From: Acetobacteraceae bacterium
GTDB lineage: Bacteria; Pseudomonadota; Alphaproteobacteria; Acetobacterales; Acetobacteraceae
Direction of reading: 5' to 3'
Assembly: GCA_947475245.1 (NCBI GenBank)
Contig: CANJLW010000010.1
Coordinates: 1 to 64,000 of the forward strand
Length of the DNA: 64,000 nt
In this document: one piece after another, positions 48,976-57,702 of the stretch
Layout of the letters: each line of letters begins with the position of its first letter
Numbering within the stretch: position 1 is the first letter of the stretch
Notes under the pieces: generated by a model
The model's input: the letters and a program-made list of their open reading frames with translations, nothing else
Databases searched by the model: none
What the model was told of the DNA's origin: nothing
Position numbers and translations under genes: made by a program

Positions 48976-49946
48976 ACATTGTCATTCCCGACGACTATCA
49001 GAACGCGGTGGAACGGCTGGCCTGTTTCTCCGCCCTGGAAGATCACGAAGTCACGATCTGGCGGGAACCGGCCGGCTCGTTCGAGGAACTGGTGCAGCGC
49101 CTGCACCCGGCCGAGGTGATCGTCGCCATCCGGGAACGGGTGGATTTCAGCCACGCGCTGATCGCCCGCCTGCCGAACCTGCGCCTGATCGCGCTGGTCG
49201 GACGCAACGCGACCACGATCGATTATGCCGCCTGCACGAAATACGGCGTGATGGTCTCGACCGGCAAAAGCAACTCCCCCACCTCCCCAGCCGAACTCAC
49301 GGTTGCCCTCATGATGGCCGCTCGGCGGAACATCGTGCTGGAGGCGGAGCGGATGCGCCGGGGCGAGTGGCCATGCACCCTGTCGCACCGGATGCGCGGC
49401 TCGACGCTGGGGATTTTCGGCCTGGGCAATATCGGCTCCCTCGTCGCCCAGGCCGGCGCCGGGCTGGGCATGAATGTTCTGGCCTGGGGGCAGGATACGT
49501 CACGCAAGCGGGCGGAATCCGCCGGCTATGGCTTCGCCGCGAGCAAACAGGACCTGTTCGAGCGTTCCGATGTGCTGTCGCTGCACGTCCGGCTGCGCCC
49601 GGATACCGCGGGAATCGTAACCGCCGAGGATTTGGCGCGGATGAAGCCAACCGCGCTGTTGATCAATACCTCCCGCGCCGAACTGATCGCGCCGGATGCG
49701 CTGTTGAACGGGCTGCGCGCCGGGCGGCCGGGCTATGCCGCCGTCGATGTCTACGAAAAGGAACCGATCCTGGACGGCGGTCATCCGTTCCTGTCGATGC
49801 CGAACGTCGTCTGCACCCCGCATCTGGGCTGGGCGGAGTGGGATAATTTTGAGCTGTATTTCAGCGAGGCATTCGAACAGATCGTCGCCTTCGCCGCCGG
49901 CGCACCCATGCGACTGGCCAATCCCGACGTAAAGCCCCGGGGATAG
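48972..49946 (+). CDS. D-2-hydroxyacid dehydrogenase family
   Basis: NAD-binding and catalytic domains of the D-isomer-specific 2-hydroxyacid dehydrogenases are present. GIFGLGNIGSLVAQAGAGLG is the dinucleotide fold, NTSRAELIAPDALLNGL contains the conserved Arg, VDVYEKEPI holds the Glu, and PHLGWAEWDN has the catalytic His in a PHLGW variant. At 324 aa it is complete. The preceding mini-ORF overlaps its ATG. Its place after the dioxygenase suggests oxidation or reduction of a 2-hydroxy acid in the same pathway. Confidence 0.9.
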   Translation: MNIVIPDDYQNAVERLACFSALEDHEVTIWREPAGSFEELVQRLHPAEVIVAIRERVDFSHALIARLPNLRLIALVGRNATTIDYAACTKYGVMVSTGKSNSPTSPAELTVALMMAARRNIVLEAERMRRGEWPCTLSHRMRGSTLGIFGLGNIGSLVAQAGAGLGMNVLAWGQDTSRKRAESAGYGFAASKQDLFERSDVLSLHVRLRPDTAGIVTAEDLARMKPTALLINTSRAELIAPDALLNGLRAGRPGYAAVDVYEKEPILDGGHPFLSMPNVVCTPHLGWAEWDNFELYFSEAFEQIVAFAAGAPMRLANPDVKPRG

Positions 49947-50034
49947 GATCGGGGCGGTCGGCTGGCGGCGAGGCGATCTTACGCTATAGGTGGGCCGTAC
50001 TTGCCTGCGTGGCCCAGCCGGTGAAAGCCTCGTT

Positions 50035-51849
50035 ATGAATATGCCTTTGTGTCCCTGCGGCAGCGGATTGCGCACGGTGCGGTGCTGCGGGCTGGAAATC
50101 GGGTCCGTCCCGCCCGCCGAGTCAACGCGCCACCTGGTGCCGCTGGTCGAACGCGCGGTACAGGCGCACCGGCAAGGCGCGCTGGAAACGGCGGAGCGGC
50201 TGTGCCTGGATGTGCTGGAACTCGCGCCCGATCGCCCGGGGGCGCTGATGGTCCTGTACCAAATCCGCCGAACGGAGGGGAAGCTGGCGGCGGCGGAGGC
50301 GTTGATCCGGCGTGTCGTGAACTTCGATCCCAATAACTTCCCCGCGACGAACGAACTCGCGCTGATGCTGATGGGGCGCGGCGCGCTGGCCGATGCCGAA
50401 CATCACGCGCGCAACGCGGTGCGCATCGCGCCGGAAAACCCGCAGGCCCACAATCTGATGGGCATGATCATGACGGAAGCACAGCGACCGCAGATCGGCG
50501 AATATCATTACCGCAAAGTGCTCGACCTCGCCGGCGGGCGCGATCCGATCCTGTTGGCCAATCTGGCCTGGAACCTGAAAAACCAGGGGCGGATGGAAGA
50601 AGCTCGCGCGCTCTACGAAGAATCCGCCGCCGCCGCCCCGGATGTCCGCCAGACCATGCTCGGCTGGGCGCGTCTGGAAGAAGCCGATCGCCACTTCGAC
50701 GCCGCGGCGGAAAAGCTCGATCGGATGGACGCGCAATGGCCGAACGATCCCGGCGTGCTGCTCTCGCGCGCCGTGCTGCTGGGCCGGACAAAGCACTATG
50801 ATCAGGCGCTGGCCGTGCTCGACGATCTCGCCCGGCTCAGCCCCGACGGCAAGCTGGGTCCCAACGAGTTGTCGGAACAGGGACGCCTGCTGGATCAGAT
50901 GGGCCGTTACGACGACGCCTTCGTCGCCTTCGCGGAAAGCAAGCGTCTGGCCGCCGAACTCAGCGGCAATCACTATATGGACGAGGTCGCGGAAAACCTG
51001 ATCGCCCGCGCACGGAGCTTCTTTAGCGCTGGGCGGCTGAGCACCCTGCCCCGCGCCGGCACGCGCCAGGATGTGGCGCAACCGATCTTCGTGCTGGGCT
51101 TCCCGCGCTCCGGCACCACCCTGGTCGAACAGACACTGACCGCGCATCCCAGGATCGCGGCGGGCGACGAATTGCCGCTGATCGCCGATATCACCGGTAT
51201 CATGCCCCGCATGCTGAACAGCCCACTCGGTTACCCGGAAGCATTGGCGGAGTTGTGGATGGGGGATCAGCGCGCCGGATTGGACAATCTGCGCGATTGG
51301 TATCTGCAAAAGGTCGCGCAGATGGGCTTCATCGAAGCGCGGCACGCCTGGTTCACCGACAAGATGCCGCTGAACGAAACCCACATGGGTCTGATCGCGC
51401 TGATGTTCCCGGAAGCGCCGCTGATCCATGTGATCCGCCATCCGCTGGACATCATGGTCTCGGCGATTTCCAACCACTTCACCCACGGCTTCTTCTGCGC
51501 GAACGCGCTGGAAACCGCCGCGCGGCATTACGTGCGGGTGATGGACCTGGTGCAACACTACCGCGCCGAGATGGCGCTGCGCTATCTGCCGGTGCGTTAC
51601 GAGGACATGGTCGACGATCAGGAAAACACCGTGCGCGGCATGTTCGATTTCATCGGCGAATCGTTCGATCCCGGCACGTTGAAATTCCACGAAAACCGCC
51701 GCTATGCGCGCACGGCGAGCTATGCACAGGTGACCGAGCCGCTGTACGCCAGTTCGCGGTTTCGCTACCGCCGCTATCGCGCCCACCTTGAACCGGTGAT
51801 CCCGATCCTGGCACCCGTTATCGAACGGCTGGGCTACACGGTCGATTGA
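50035..51849 (+). CDS. TPR-sulfotransferase with N-terminal SEC-C motif
   Basis: The first residues MNMPLCPCGSGLRTVRCCG form a SEC-C-type zinc motif (C-x-C-x8-C-C). A row of tetratricopeptide repeats (about residues 40-320) is followed by a sulfotransferase domain. Its PAPS-binding PIFVLGFPRSGTTLVEQTL is near residue 345, with further blocks VIRHPLDIMVSAISNHFTHG and YEDMV. The protein is 604 aa. The start at 50035 leaves the SEC-C motif at the extreme N-terminus. The stop overlaps the start of the next TPR gene by one base. It is expected to sulfate a glycan or protein. Confidence 0.9.
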   Translation: MNMPLCPCGSGLRTVRCCGLEIGSVPPAESTRHLVPLVERAVQAHRQGALETAERLCLDVLELAPDRPGALMVLYQIRRTEGKLAAAEALIRRVVNFDPNNFPATNELALMLMGRGALADAEHHARNAVRIAPENPQAHNLMGMIMTEAQRPQIGEYHYRKVLDLAGGRDPILLANLAWNLKNQGRMEEARALYEESAAAAPDVRQTMLGWARLEEADRHFDAAAEKLDRMDAQWPNDPGVLLSRAVLLGRTKHYDQALAVLDDLARLSPDGKLGPNELSEQGRLLDQMGRYDDAFVAFAESKRLAAELSGNHYMDEVAENLIARARSFFSAGRLSTLPRAGTRQDVAQPIFVLGFPRSGTTLVEQTLTAHPRIAAGDELPLIADITGIMPRMLNSPLGYPEALAELWMGDQRAGLDNLRDWYLQKVAQMGFIEARHAWFTDKMPLNETHMGLIALMFPEAPLIHVIRHPLDIMVSAISNHFTHGFFCANALETAARHYVRVMDLVQHYRAEMALRYLPVRYEDMVDDQENTVRGMFDFIGESFDPGTLKFHENRRYARTASYAQVTEPLYASSRFRYRRYRAHLEPVIPILAPVIERLGYTVD

Positions 51850-53270
51850 TGGAACCGGTCCCGCCGCCGCGCGCCTCCCTCGCGACCTCCGTTCCGGTCC
51901 CGCTGGAAGAGGTCTTCACCATCGCGGCGGATTACGAACGGTCCGGCAAGCTGGCGGAAGCCGATCGGCTGCTGGGATACATCCTGACCGTCGCGCCCTT
52001 GCAGGCCGACTCCCTGCATCTGGCCGGCATCGTCGCCTTTCGCCTCGGTCGGCACGCCGAAGCGCTGGAACGGATGGAGCTGGCGATCCGCCACGGCGTC
52101 GATACGCCGCTGTATCTGCGCAACATCTGCGAGGTCTATCGCACCTTGGGGCGCCTGGATGAGGCTTTGGCGACGGCGCGACGGGCGGTGGAGCTATCCC
52201 CGTCGGACCCGCTTTGCCTGCACAACCTGGCAATCATCCACTACGAACGGCTGGAGATCGACGAGAGCATCGCCTGCGCGGAACAGGCGCTGGCCATGAA
52301 TCCCACCCTGCCGGGCGCGCATTTCGAACTGGCGGAGGCGCTGCTGCTGAAGGGCGAAATGGCGCGCGGCTGGGACGAGTACGAATGGCGCTTCCAGATC
52401 GCCGGCGCCGCGCCGCTGATGCCGCCGACCGACAAGCCGCAATGGGACGGGACACCGTTCGACGACGCCACGTTGCTGCTGATTGCCGATCAAGGCTTCG
52501 GCGACGTGATCCAGTTTTGCCGCTACATCCCCTGGGTGGCGGAACGGTGCCCTAACCTCGCCATTGCCTGCGCGCCGGAAGTCGGCTCACTGCTGCGGCA
52601 GTTGCACCCGACCTTGCGGACCTTCGTGAAGTGGGAGGATTGCCCCCCCTATCGCGCTTTCGCCGCGCTGTCGGGCCTGCCGCGCCTGCATGGCACGCGA
52701 CTGCACAACGTCCCCGCGCCGGTGCCGTACCTGCGCGCCGATCTCGCGCGGACCAAACATTGGAAAGACCGGTTGGACCGGCTCGCGCCGCCGACCTATC
52801 GCCGGATCGGCGTCGTCTGGGCCGGGCGACCCACGCATAACAACGACCGCAGGCGATCGACGACCCTGGCGGCCTTCGCGCCGATCGCCGCCCTGCCGCG
52901 CGTCGCGTTGGTGTCGTTGCAGAAAGGCCCTTCGGCCGATCAGGCCGGCCGCTACTACGGGCGCGCGCCGTTGATCAACATCGGCGCGGAGATCAAGGAC
53001 TACGACGACACGATGGCGCTGCTGGAATGCCTCGATGTCGTCGTCACCGTCGATACCTCCGTCGGTCATCTGACGGCGGCGATGGGCAAACCGGCCTGGA
53101 TCATGCTGGCCACCGCGCCCGATTGGCGTTGGCTGCTGGATCGCGCCGACAGCCCCTGGTACCCGACCGTCCGGTTGTTCCGCCAATCCGTCGCGGGACA
53201 ATGGGGCGATGTCATGTCCTGCGTCGCCGGCGCGCTGCGGGAGCGGTTCGAGGCTCCGACAACGGAATGA
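51849..53270 (+). CDS. TPR-glycosyltransferase (GT9-like C-terminus)
   Basis: Residues 20-190 are tetratricopeptide repeats. The C-terminal half has IADQGFGDVIQFCRYIPWVA, RIGVVWAGRPTHNNDRRRS, and VTVDTSVGHLTAAMGKPAW then DWRWLLDRADSPWYPTVRLF. These are the blocks of the TPR-linked GT9/GT41-like family widespread in alphaproteobacteria. The length is 473 aa. The ATG at 51849 overlaps the stop of the sulfotransferase gene, and its own stop overlaps the ligase-like gene by ATGA. The acceptor may be a protein or surface glycan. Confidence 0.87.
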   Translation: MEPVPPPRASLATSVPVPLEEVFTIAADYERSGKLAEADRLLGYILTVAPLQADSLHLAGIVAFRLGRHAEALERMELAIRHGVDTPLYLRNICEVYRTLGRLDEALATARRAVELSPSDPLCLHNLAIIHYERLEIDESIACAEQALAMNPTLPGAHFELAEALLLKGEMARGWDEYEWRFQIAGAAPLMPPTDKPQWDGTPFDDATLLLIADQGFGDVIQFCRYIPWVAERCPNLAIACAPEVGSLLRQLHPTLRTFVKWEDCPPYRAFAALSGLPRLHGTRLHNVPAPVPYLRADLARTKHWKDRLDRLAPPTYRRIGVVWAGRPTHNNDRRRSTTLAAFAPIAALPRVALVSLQKGPSADQAGRYYGRAPLINIGAEIKDYDDTMALLECLDVVVTVDTSVGHLTAAMGKPAWIMLATAPDWRWLLDRADSPWYPTVRLFRQSVAGQWGDVMSCVAGALRERFEAPTTE

Positions 53271-54817
53271 TCGCCTTCGCCGGCCTGCTTGAACGCCTGG
53301 CGTTCACCCAGGCGGCCGACACGCGTTGCACCCTGCTGCGCCACTATCTGCAAACCCGACCGGACCCGGAACGCGGCCTGGCGCTCGCTCTGCTGGTCGG
53401 CGGTTTGACGCTGCCGGGCGTGAAACCGTCGGTGTTGCGGACATTGATCGCCGAACGGACCGACCCGGTACTCTTCGATCTGTCGCGCGAGCACGTCGGG
53501 GACCTCTCCGAAACAATCGCCTTGCTGTGGCCGACAGTCGCCGACCGGGCCGTTCCGACGCTCGTCGAAGTGGTCGAGGCAACATCTGAGGCATCCGGTG
53601 CGGCGCTGTCCGGGCTTCTGGCGGGTTGGCTGGACCGATCCCCCGATCCGACGGTGCGCCTGACGCTTCTGAAACTCCTGGGCGGCGGCCTGAAGCGGCC
53701 GGTATCGATCGCGACCGCGCAGGCCGCGCTCGCCGCGATGGGGGAGGTCGCGATCGCCGACGTCGCGGCGGTGTGGCTGCGGCAAACCCCGCCCTATACG
53801 CCCCTGTTCGATTGGCTGGATCGACGCGCACCCCGTCCGGACACAACCGACGCGCCGATCTTCCTCCCCCCGATGTCCGCCGCCCCCCTGGACGACCCGA
53901 CCGCCTTGCACCCACCGGATTGGCGGGCGGAATGGCAGTGGGACGGCGTGCGCGTGCAACTGGTCGCGACGGCAACCGATCGCCGGGTCTATGCGCGCGA
54001 CGGGGAGGACCTGACCGAGCTTTTGCCCGAAATCGTCGATGCAATGACATTCCAAGGCGTCTTGGACGGCATGCTGCTGGCGATGCGCGACGGTACTCCG
54101 GCGCCGTTCGCCGCTTTGGCGCATCGGCTTGGCCGTCCATCTGCATCGACGACGGTTCGACGCGCGCAACCCATCGGAATCCGCTTGTTCGATCTGCTGA
54201 TCGACGGGACGGAAGACCTCCGCGCCCTTACCTTCGATACAAGGCGCGTTCGGCTGGAAGCCTGGCATGCCCGCATATTGCCCGCCGGCATGGACCTGTC
54301 GCCGCTGGTCCCGTTTTCCTCCGTCGCGGCGTTGCTGGCGCTGCGCGGAGGCATCGCATCGGCAACGATCAGGGGACTGATCCTGAAGCGGGGCGACAGC
54401 CGCTACACGCCGGACGACGAAGGCGCGGCATCCTGGCTCAGTTGGCGGCGCCCGCCGAACAGCCTCGATGCGGTGCTGATGTATGTCGAGCGGGAACGCA
54501 GCCTGACATTCGGAGTCTGGTCGGGCGACGCACTGCTGCCGATCGGCAAGGTCGCGCTGACGCCCGCGTTGGCGACGTTGGACCGCTGGGCGCGCGCGCA
54601 TACCGTGGCGCGCTTCGGACCCGTGCGCGAGGTCGAAAAATCGCTTGTGCTGACGATCGCCTTCGACTCCGCGCAACGATCCGCGCGTCACAAGGCGGGC
54701 GTGACCTTACGCGGCGCGCGGATCGTCGGCGTCCGCGACGACGTCACGGCGCAATCCGCCGATCGGCTGGAAACCTTACTGTCCCTGGCAGACCAAGGCG
54801 CCCCGCCAATCGCTTAA
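53267..54817 (+). CDS. catalytically degenerate ATP-dependent DNA ligase homologue (pseudoenzyme)
   Basis: The N-terminal domain ([38 protein letters not shown]), the nucleotidyltransferase core and the OB domain ([32 protein letters not shown]) match bacterial ATP-dependent DNA ligases (LigB/C/Lhr-associated type). The active site, however, has lost key residues: motif I K is Q224 ([12 protein letters not shown]), the DGEL Glu is M269, the motif IV Glu is R369 (RGLILK) and the motif V W-K-W-K is L-S-W-R (391-394). The frame is intact at 516 aa. It is the third of three overlapping genes. It probably cannot adenylate itself and may have a structural or non-ligase role. Confidence 0.85.
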   Translation: MIAFAGLLERLAFTQAADTRCTLLRHYLQTRPDPERGLALALLVGGLTLPGVKPSVLRTLIAERTDPVLFDLSREHVGDLSETIALLWPTVADRAVPTLVEVVEATSEASGAALSGLLAGWLDRSPDPTVRLTLLKLLGGGLKRPVSIATAQAALAAMGEVAIADVAAVWLRQTPPYTPLFDWLDRRAPRPDTTDAPIFLPPMSAAPLDDPTALHPPDWRAEWQWDGVRVQLVATATDRRVYARDGEDLTELLPEIVDAMTFQGVLDGMLLAMRDGTPAPFAALAHRLGRPSASTTVRRAQPIGIRLFDLLIDGTEDLRALTFDTRRVRLEAWHARILPAGMDLSPLVPFSSVAALLALRGGIASATIRGLILKRGDSRYTPDDEGAASWLSWRRPPNSLDAVLMYVERERSLTFGVWSGDALLPIGKVALTPALATLDRWARAHTVARFGPVREVEKSLVLTIAFDSAQRSARHKAGVTLRGARIVGVRDDVTAQSADRLETLLSLADQGAPPIA

Positions 54818-55623
54818 ACCGGAGACCCCGACGGGAACTTCGGACGCCGCTTTTCCTGGTGCGATGTCAGCCCCTCCCGCGCCTCGGGGCCGCTGAAGCC
54901 CATGAATTCCAGCGCCAGGCTGGCATCGAAGCTGGGTCCGGCCATGCGCAGCCAGTTGTTCAGCGAATATTTCGTCCAACGGATCGCGCTCTGCGCGCCT
55001 TCCGCCAGGCGAATGGCGATTTCCTCGGCCTTCGGGTCAAGTTCGGCATCCTCCACCGCGAGCGAGATCAGGCCGATGCGCTCAGCCTCCGCCCCCGACA
55101 CAGCGTCGCACAGCAGCAGATAATACTTCGCCTTCGCCATGCCGCAGAGCAGCGGCCAGACGATGGCGGCATGATCCCCCGCCGCGACGCCGAGACGCGT
55201 ATGCCCGTCGATGATGCGGGCTTCCTTCGATGCGATGGAGATATCGGCGAGCAGGCCGCACACCAGCCCGGCCCCCACCGCCGGACCGCGCATCGCGCTG
55301 ACGATCGGCTTGGAGCAGTTGATGACGTTATAGACGAGATCGCGCGCTTCCTTCCAAACCCGGGCGCGGGCGTCGAAATCGGCGATGATTTCCTCGATCA
55401 TCGAAAAATCCCCGCCGGCGGAAAACGCCTTTGGCCCGCCGGTCAGGATCGCCGCGTTCACCTCGGGATCGGCATCGATGTCGCGCCAGACATCGCCGAG
55501 TTCGCGGTGCATGACGGCATCCACCGGGTTGAGGCGACCGCCGCTTCCCATGGTGACCCGCAACACCTTCGGATGCGGCTTGTCGAAGCTCAGGCGGGTG
55601 TACTTGGCATAGCGATCGGTCAT
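54814..55623 (-). CDS. enoyl-CoA hydratase/isomerase family (crotonase fold)
   Basis: The crotonase signature [20 protein letters not shown] and the CoA/oxyanion segment [21 protein letters not shown] are present, followed by [21 protein letters not shown] and a long C-terminal helix. In typical hydratases the second catalytic Glu follows the oxyanion-hole region; here [17 protein letters not shown] has no clear Glu, so isomerase or other crotonase activity is equally possible. At 269 aa it is complete. The start at 55623 overlaps the coq9 stop. The 3' end shares TTAA with the convergent ligase-like gene. Confidence 0.85.
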   Translation of the reverse strand: MTDRYAKYTRLSFDKPHPKVLRVTMGSGGRLNPVDAVMHRELGDVWRDIDADPEVNAAILTGGPKAFSAGGDFSMIEEIIADFDARARVWKEARDLVYNVINCSKPIVSAMRGPAVGAGLVCGLLADISIASKEARIIDGHTRLGVAAGDHAAIVWPLLCGMAKAKYYLLLCDAVSGAEAERIGLISLAVEDAELDPKAEEIAIRLAEGAQSAIRWTKYSLNNWLRMAGPSFDASLALEFMGFSGPEAREGLTSHQEKRRPKFPSGSPV

Positions 55624-56249
55624 GTCGCTCCTCCCTGCAAGGTCGGCCGCAGACGACCGACCATCGATTCCGCCCTGGCACGCAGCTTGCCGATGCGCCC
55701 GACGCCGGCCAGTCGCCGATCGATGAACGCCAACGTGGCGGATTGATTGTCGGATGAGTCGTTCAGCCAGAACAGCAGGGTCGTGCCATAGACCGCCGTC
55801 AGAATCGCCCGCTTGGTGTACCAACTGAAATCGGCCGACCGATCGCCCGCGGCGTGCCAGATCGCATCGACAGTGCGCGCCGTACAGGCGGCCGCCACGC
55901 GCCCGCGACCGGGCATCGCCAATGCCGACAGCGCGCGCCGGATCGCCTCTCGGTGGGGCTGATTCTGTTCCAGGCGCAACGCGATGACTGCGCGCACGCG
56001 GGCGGACAGTTTCGTCTCGCTCAGATCGGCGGCGGCCGCTTCCATGCGCCGGTCGGCGAGGTCGCAGAACGTCTCGATCATGTCCATGGCGCCGCCGGGA
56101 AACAGAAACTCCGCCTCGTCGGCCGGCATGCCGATATCCGCCAGTCCCTGCCGCAGGGCGCGTTTGGTCCAACCGTCGAAGGGCACATGCGCCAGCATCG
56201 CCTCGACGGCGGCGTCGCGCTCCGCGCTCCGTTCCGGGGGGGCGATCAT
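55620..56249 (-). CDS. coq9: COQ9-family protein
   Basis: COQ9 proteins bind lipids or quinones and assist ubiquinone biosynthesis. The protein has the N-terminal [20 protein letters not shown] and [20 protein letters not shown], then [20 protein letters not shown] and [21 protein letters not shown]-like helices that are the family hallmarks. At 209 aa it has the TetR-like size without a DNA-binding function. Overlaps of four bases with def upstream and with the crotonase gene downstream suggest one operon. Confidence 0.9.
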   Translation of the reverse strand: MIAPPERSAERDAAVEAMLAHVPFDGWTKRALRQGLADIGMPADEAEFLFPGGAMDMIETFCDLADRRMEAAAADLSETKLSARVRAVIALRLEQNQPHREAIRRALSALAMPGRGRVAAACTARTVDAIWHAAGDRSADFSWYTKRAILTAVYGTTLLFWLNDSSDNQSATLAFIDRRLAGVGRIGKLRARAESMVGRLRPTLQGGAT

Positions 56250-56791
56250 CCGCCCTGTCCCGGGGCTTCGGCGGCGCGGGTCAGTTCCTCGTTGAAACCG
56301 AACAGCGAAAAATCGGTCAGCCGCATGGTATAAAGTATCCCATCGAGGTGATCGTACTCGTGCTGCACCACGCGGGCGTGGAAGCCCGAGACTTCGCGCC
56401 GGATCAGATTGCCGTCGCAGTCGTACCCAGCGTAGCGAATCCGCTGCGCGCGCGGCACCGCGGCGCGCATGCCGGGGATCGACAGACAGCCTTCCCAGCC
56501 AAGCACGCGATCCTCGCCGAGGAGTTCGACGGTGGGGTTGATCATCACGGTGGTTTCGGCCTGGATGTCGTCTGGATCGCTGGCGGTGCGATCGCCGGGG
56601 ACGCGGAAGACAAACAGGCGCAGCGGCATATACACCTGCGGCGCGGCAAGCCCGACTCCGGGCGCGTCGAGCATGGTGTCGATCATGTCCGCGACCAGCC
56701 GGCGGATTTCCGGCGCGCCGGGATCGGCGACGGGGGCACAGGGCTGTGTCAGAACGGGCAGCCCCATGCGGGCGATTTTCAGGATGGCCAT
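56246..56791 (-). CDS. def: peptide deformylase
   Basis: Deformylase removes the formyl group from nascent proteins with a metal ion. The three conserved motifs are [13 protein letters not shown] and QHEYDHLDG, all present with the metal ligands Cys, His, His. At 181 aa it is a type I bacterial enzyme. The start at 56791 ([10 protein letters not shown]) removes a long low-complexity extension. It is the first gene of the def-coq9-ech operon and is divergent from rpmI. Confidence 0.95.
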   Translation of the reverse strand: MAILKIARMGLPVLTQPCAPVADPGAPEIRRLVADMIDTMLDAPGVGLAAPQVYMPLRLFVFRVPGDRTASDPDDIQAETTVMINPTVELLGEDRVLGWEGCLSIPGMRAAVPRAQRIRYAGYDCDGNLIRREVSGFHARVVQHEYDHLDGILYTMRLTDFSLFGFNEELTRAAEAPGQGG

Positions 56792-56911
56792 CGGCGGGTT
56801 CCTGGAGAACTGGGTGAGTGTCGCGGCTTTGTCGCTCCGGCGCGGGTCCGGCGCAATGGCGAACCCTGAAATGGCCCGTCGAACGAGCCGGCAAAATGGG
56901 CGGCAACTGCT

Positions 56912-56940
56912 TGCGTCGCATCCCCTCGGCGCGTATATCC
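56912..56940 (+). promoter_or_regulatory. sigma-70-type promoter for rpmI-rplT-pheST
   Basis: TTGCGT (56912-56917) and TATATC (56935-56940) are separated by 17 bases, close to the TTGACA-N17-TATAAT consensus. The ATG of rpmI is about 110 bases downstream. The intervening leader contains CTCGTC/GACGAG arms (56995-57000 and 57022-57027) near the ribosome binding site, which might take part in autogenous control. Confidence 0.5.
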
Positions 56941-57049
56941 CCGCCCCTGTCAGTGAGTCCGGGCCTGAAAATGGGCATGCCCGGCCGCGACCGCTCGTCT
57001 GAAGCCCGCTTTGTGCGTGGTGACGAGTCGATATCAGAAGGAGACCAAA

Positions 57050-57253
57050 ATGCCCAAGATGAAGACCAAGTCGTCGGTCAAAAAGCGGTTCAAGATCACC
57101 TCGACCGGCAAGGTCCTCGCCGGCCCCGGTAAGAAGCGCCACTGCCTCTCCGCCCGTAGCCAAAAGGCCAAGCGGTCCAACCGCGGCAGCCAGACGCTGA
57201 CCCATGCTGACGGCCTGACCGTCAAGCAGTGGGCCCCGTACGGCATCGCGTAA
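57050..57253 (+). CDS. rpmI: ribosomal protein bL35
   Basis: The 67-aa protein [20 protein letters not shown] is typical L35, followed by [19 protein letters not shown] strong AGAAGGAGACC site fixes the start at 57050; a longer in-frame start at 57011 is not supported. It is 13 bp upstream of rplT. The leader region may respond to free L20, as in other bacteria. Confidence 0.98.
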   Translation: MPKMKTKSSVKKRFKITSTGKVLAGPGKKRHCLSARSQKAKRSNRGSQTLTHADGLTVKQWAPYGIA

Positions 57254-57266
57254 GGAGAATTAAGGT

Positions 57267-57623
57267 ATGGCACGCGTCAAACGGGGTACGACCACCCACG
57301 CTCGTCACAAGAAAGTCCTTGAACAATCCAAGGGCTTCGTCGGGCGCTCCTCCACGAATTACCGCATTGCGCGGGAGCGGCTGGAAAAGTCGCTGCAATA
57401 CGCCTATCGCGACCGTCGGGTTAAGAAGCGCGAATTCCGCGGCCTGTGGATCCAACGCATCAACGCCGCCGTTCGCGAACACGGCCTGACCTACTCCGTC
57501 TTCATCGCCGGGCTCAAAAAGGCCGGCATCGAGATGGACCGCAAGGTGCTCGCCGCGATCGCCTACGACGACGCCGCAAGCTTTAAGGCGATCGTCGAGA
57601 AGGTCCAGGCCGCCCTGGCTTAA
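57267..57623 (+). CDS. rplT: ribosomal protein bL20
   Basis: The protein [20 protein letters not shown] with [20 protein letters not shown] and [19 protein letters not shown] is full-length L20 (118 aa). L20 binds 23S rRNA early in assembly and can repress its own operon. An AAGGAG site lies just before the ATG. A terminator-like hairpin separates it from pheS. Confidence 0.98.
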   Translation: MARVKRGTTTHARHKKVLEQSKGFVGRSSTNYRIARERLEKSLQYAYRDRRVKKREFRGLWIQRINAAVREHGLTYSVFIAGLKKAGIEMDRKVLAAIAYDDAASFKAIVEKVQAALA

Positions 57624-57660
57624 GGCCGGTTCTCCGTTCGGGAACCATAAAATAGGACCA

Positions 57661-57686
57661 GGGCCGCCTCGCAAGGGCGGCCCTTT
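57661..57686 (+). terminator. terminator-like hairpin between rplT and pheS
   Basis: GGGCCGCC (57661-57668) pairs with GGCGGCCC (57676-57683) around a short loop, followed by TTT. No leader peptide rich in phenylalanine is visible, unlike the E. coli pheST attenuator, so partial termination or read-through is the simplest view. Confidence 0.6.
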
Positions 57687-57702
57687 CCGTATGTGAGACA
57701 GC

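Noticed and set aside
50122-51786. 554-codon minus-strand open frame
   Set aside because: It is antisense to the TPR-sulfotransferase gene and has shadow-like composition.
53626-55746. 706-codon plus-strand open frame
   Set aside because: It runs in a different frame across the ligase-like gene and antisense to the crotonase gene. Its translation is Arg/Ala/Gly-rich without motifs.
57624-57702. E. coli pheM-like leader peptide
   Set aside because: No short ORF with clustered Phe codons is present before pheS, so only a simple hairpin was reported.
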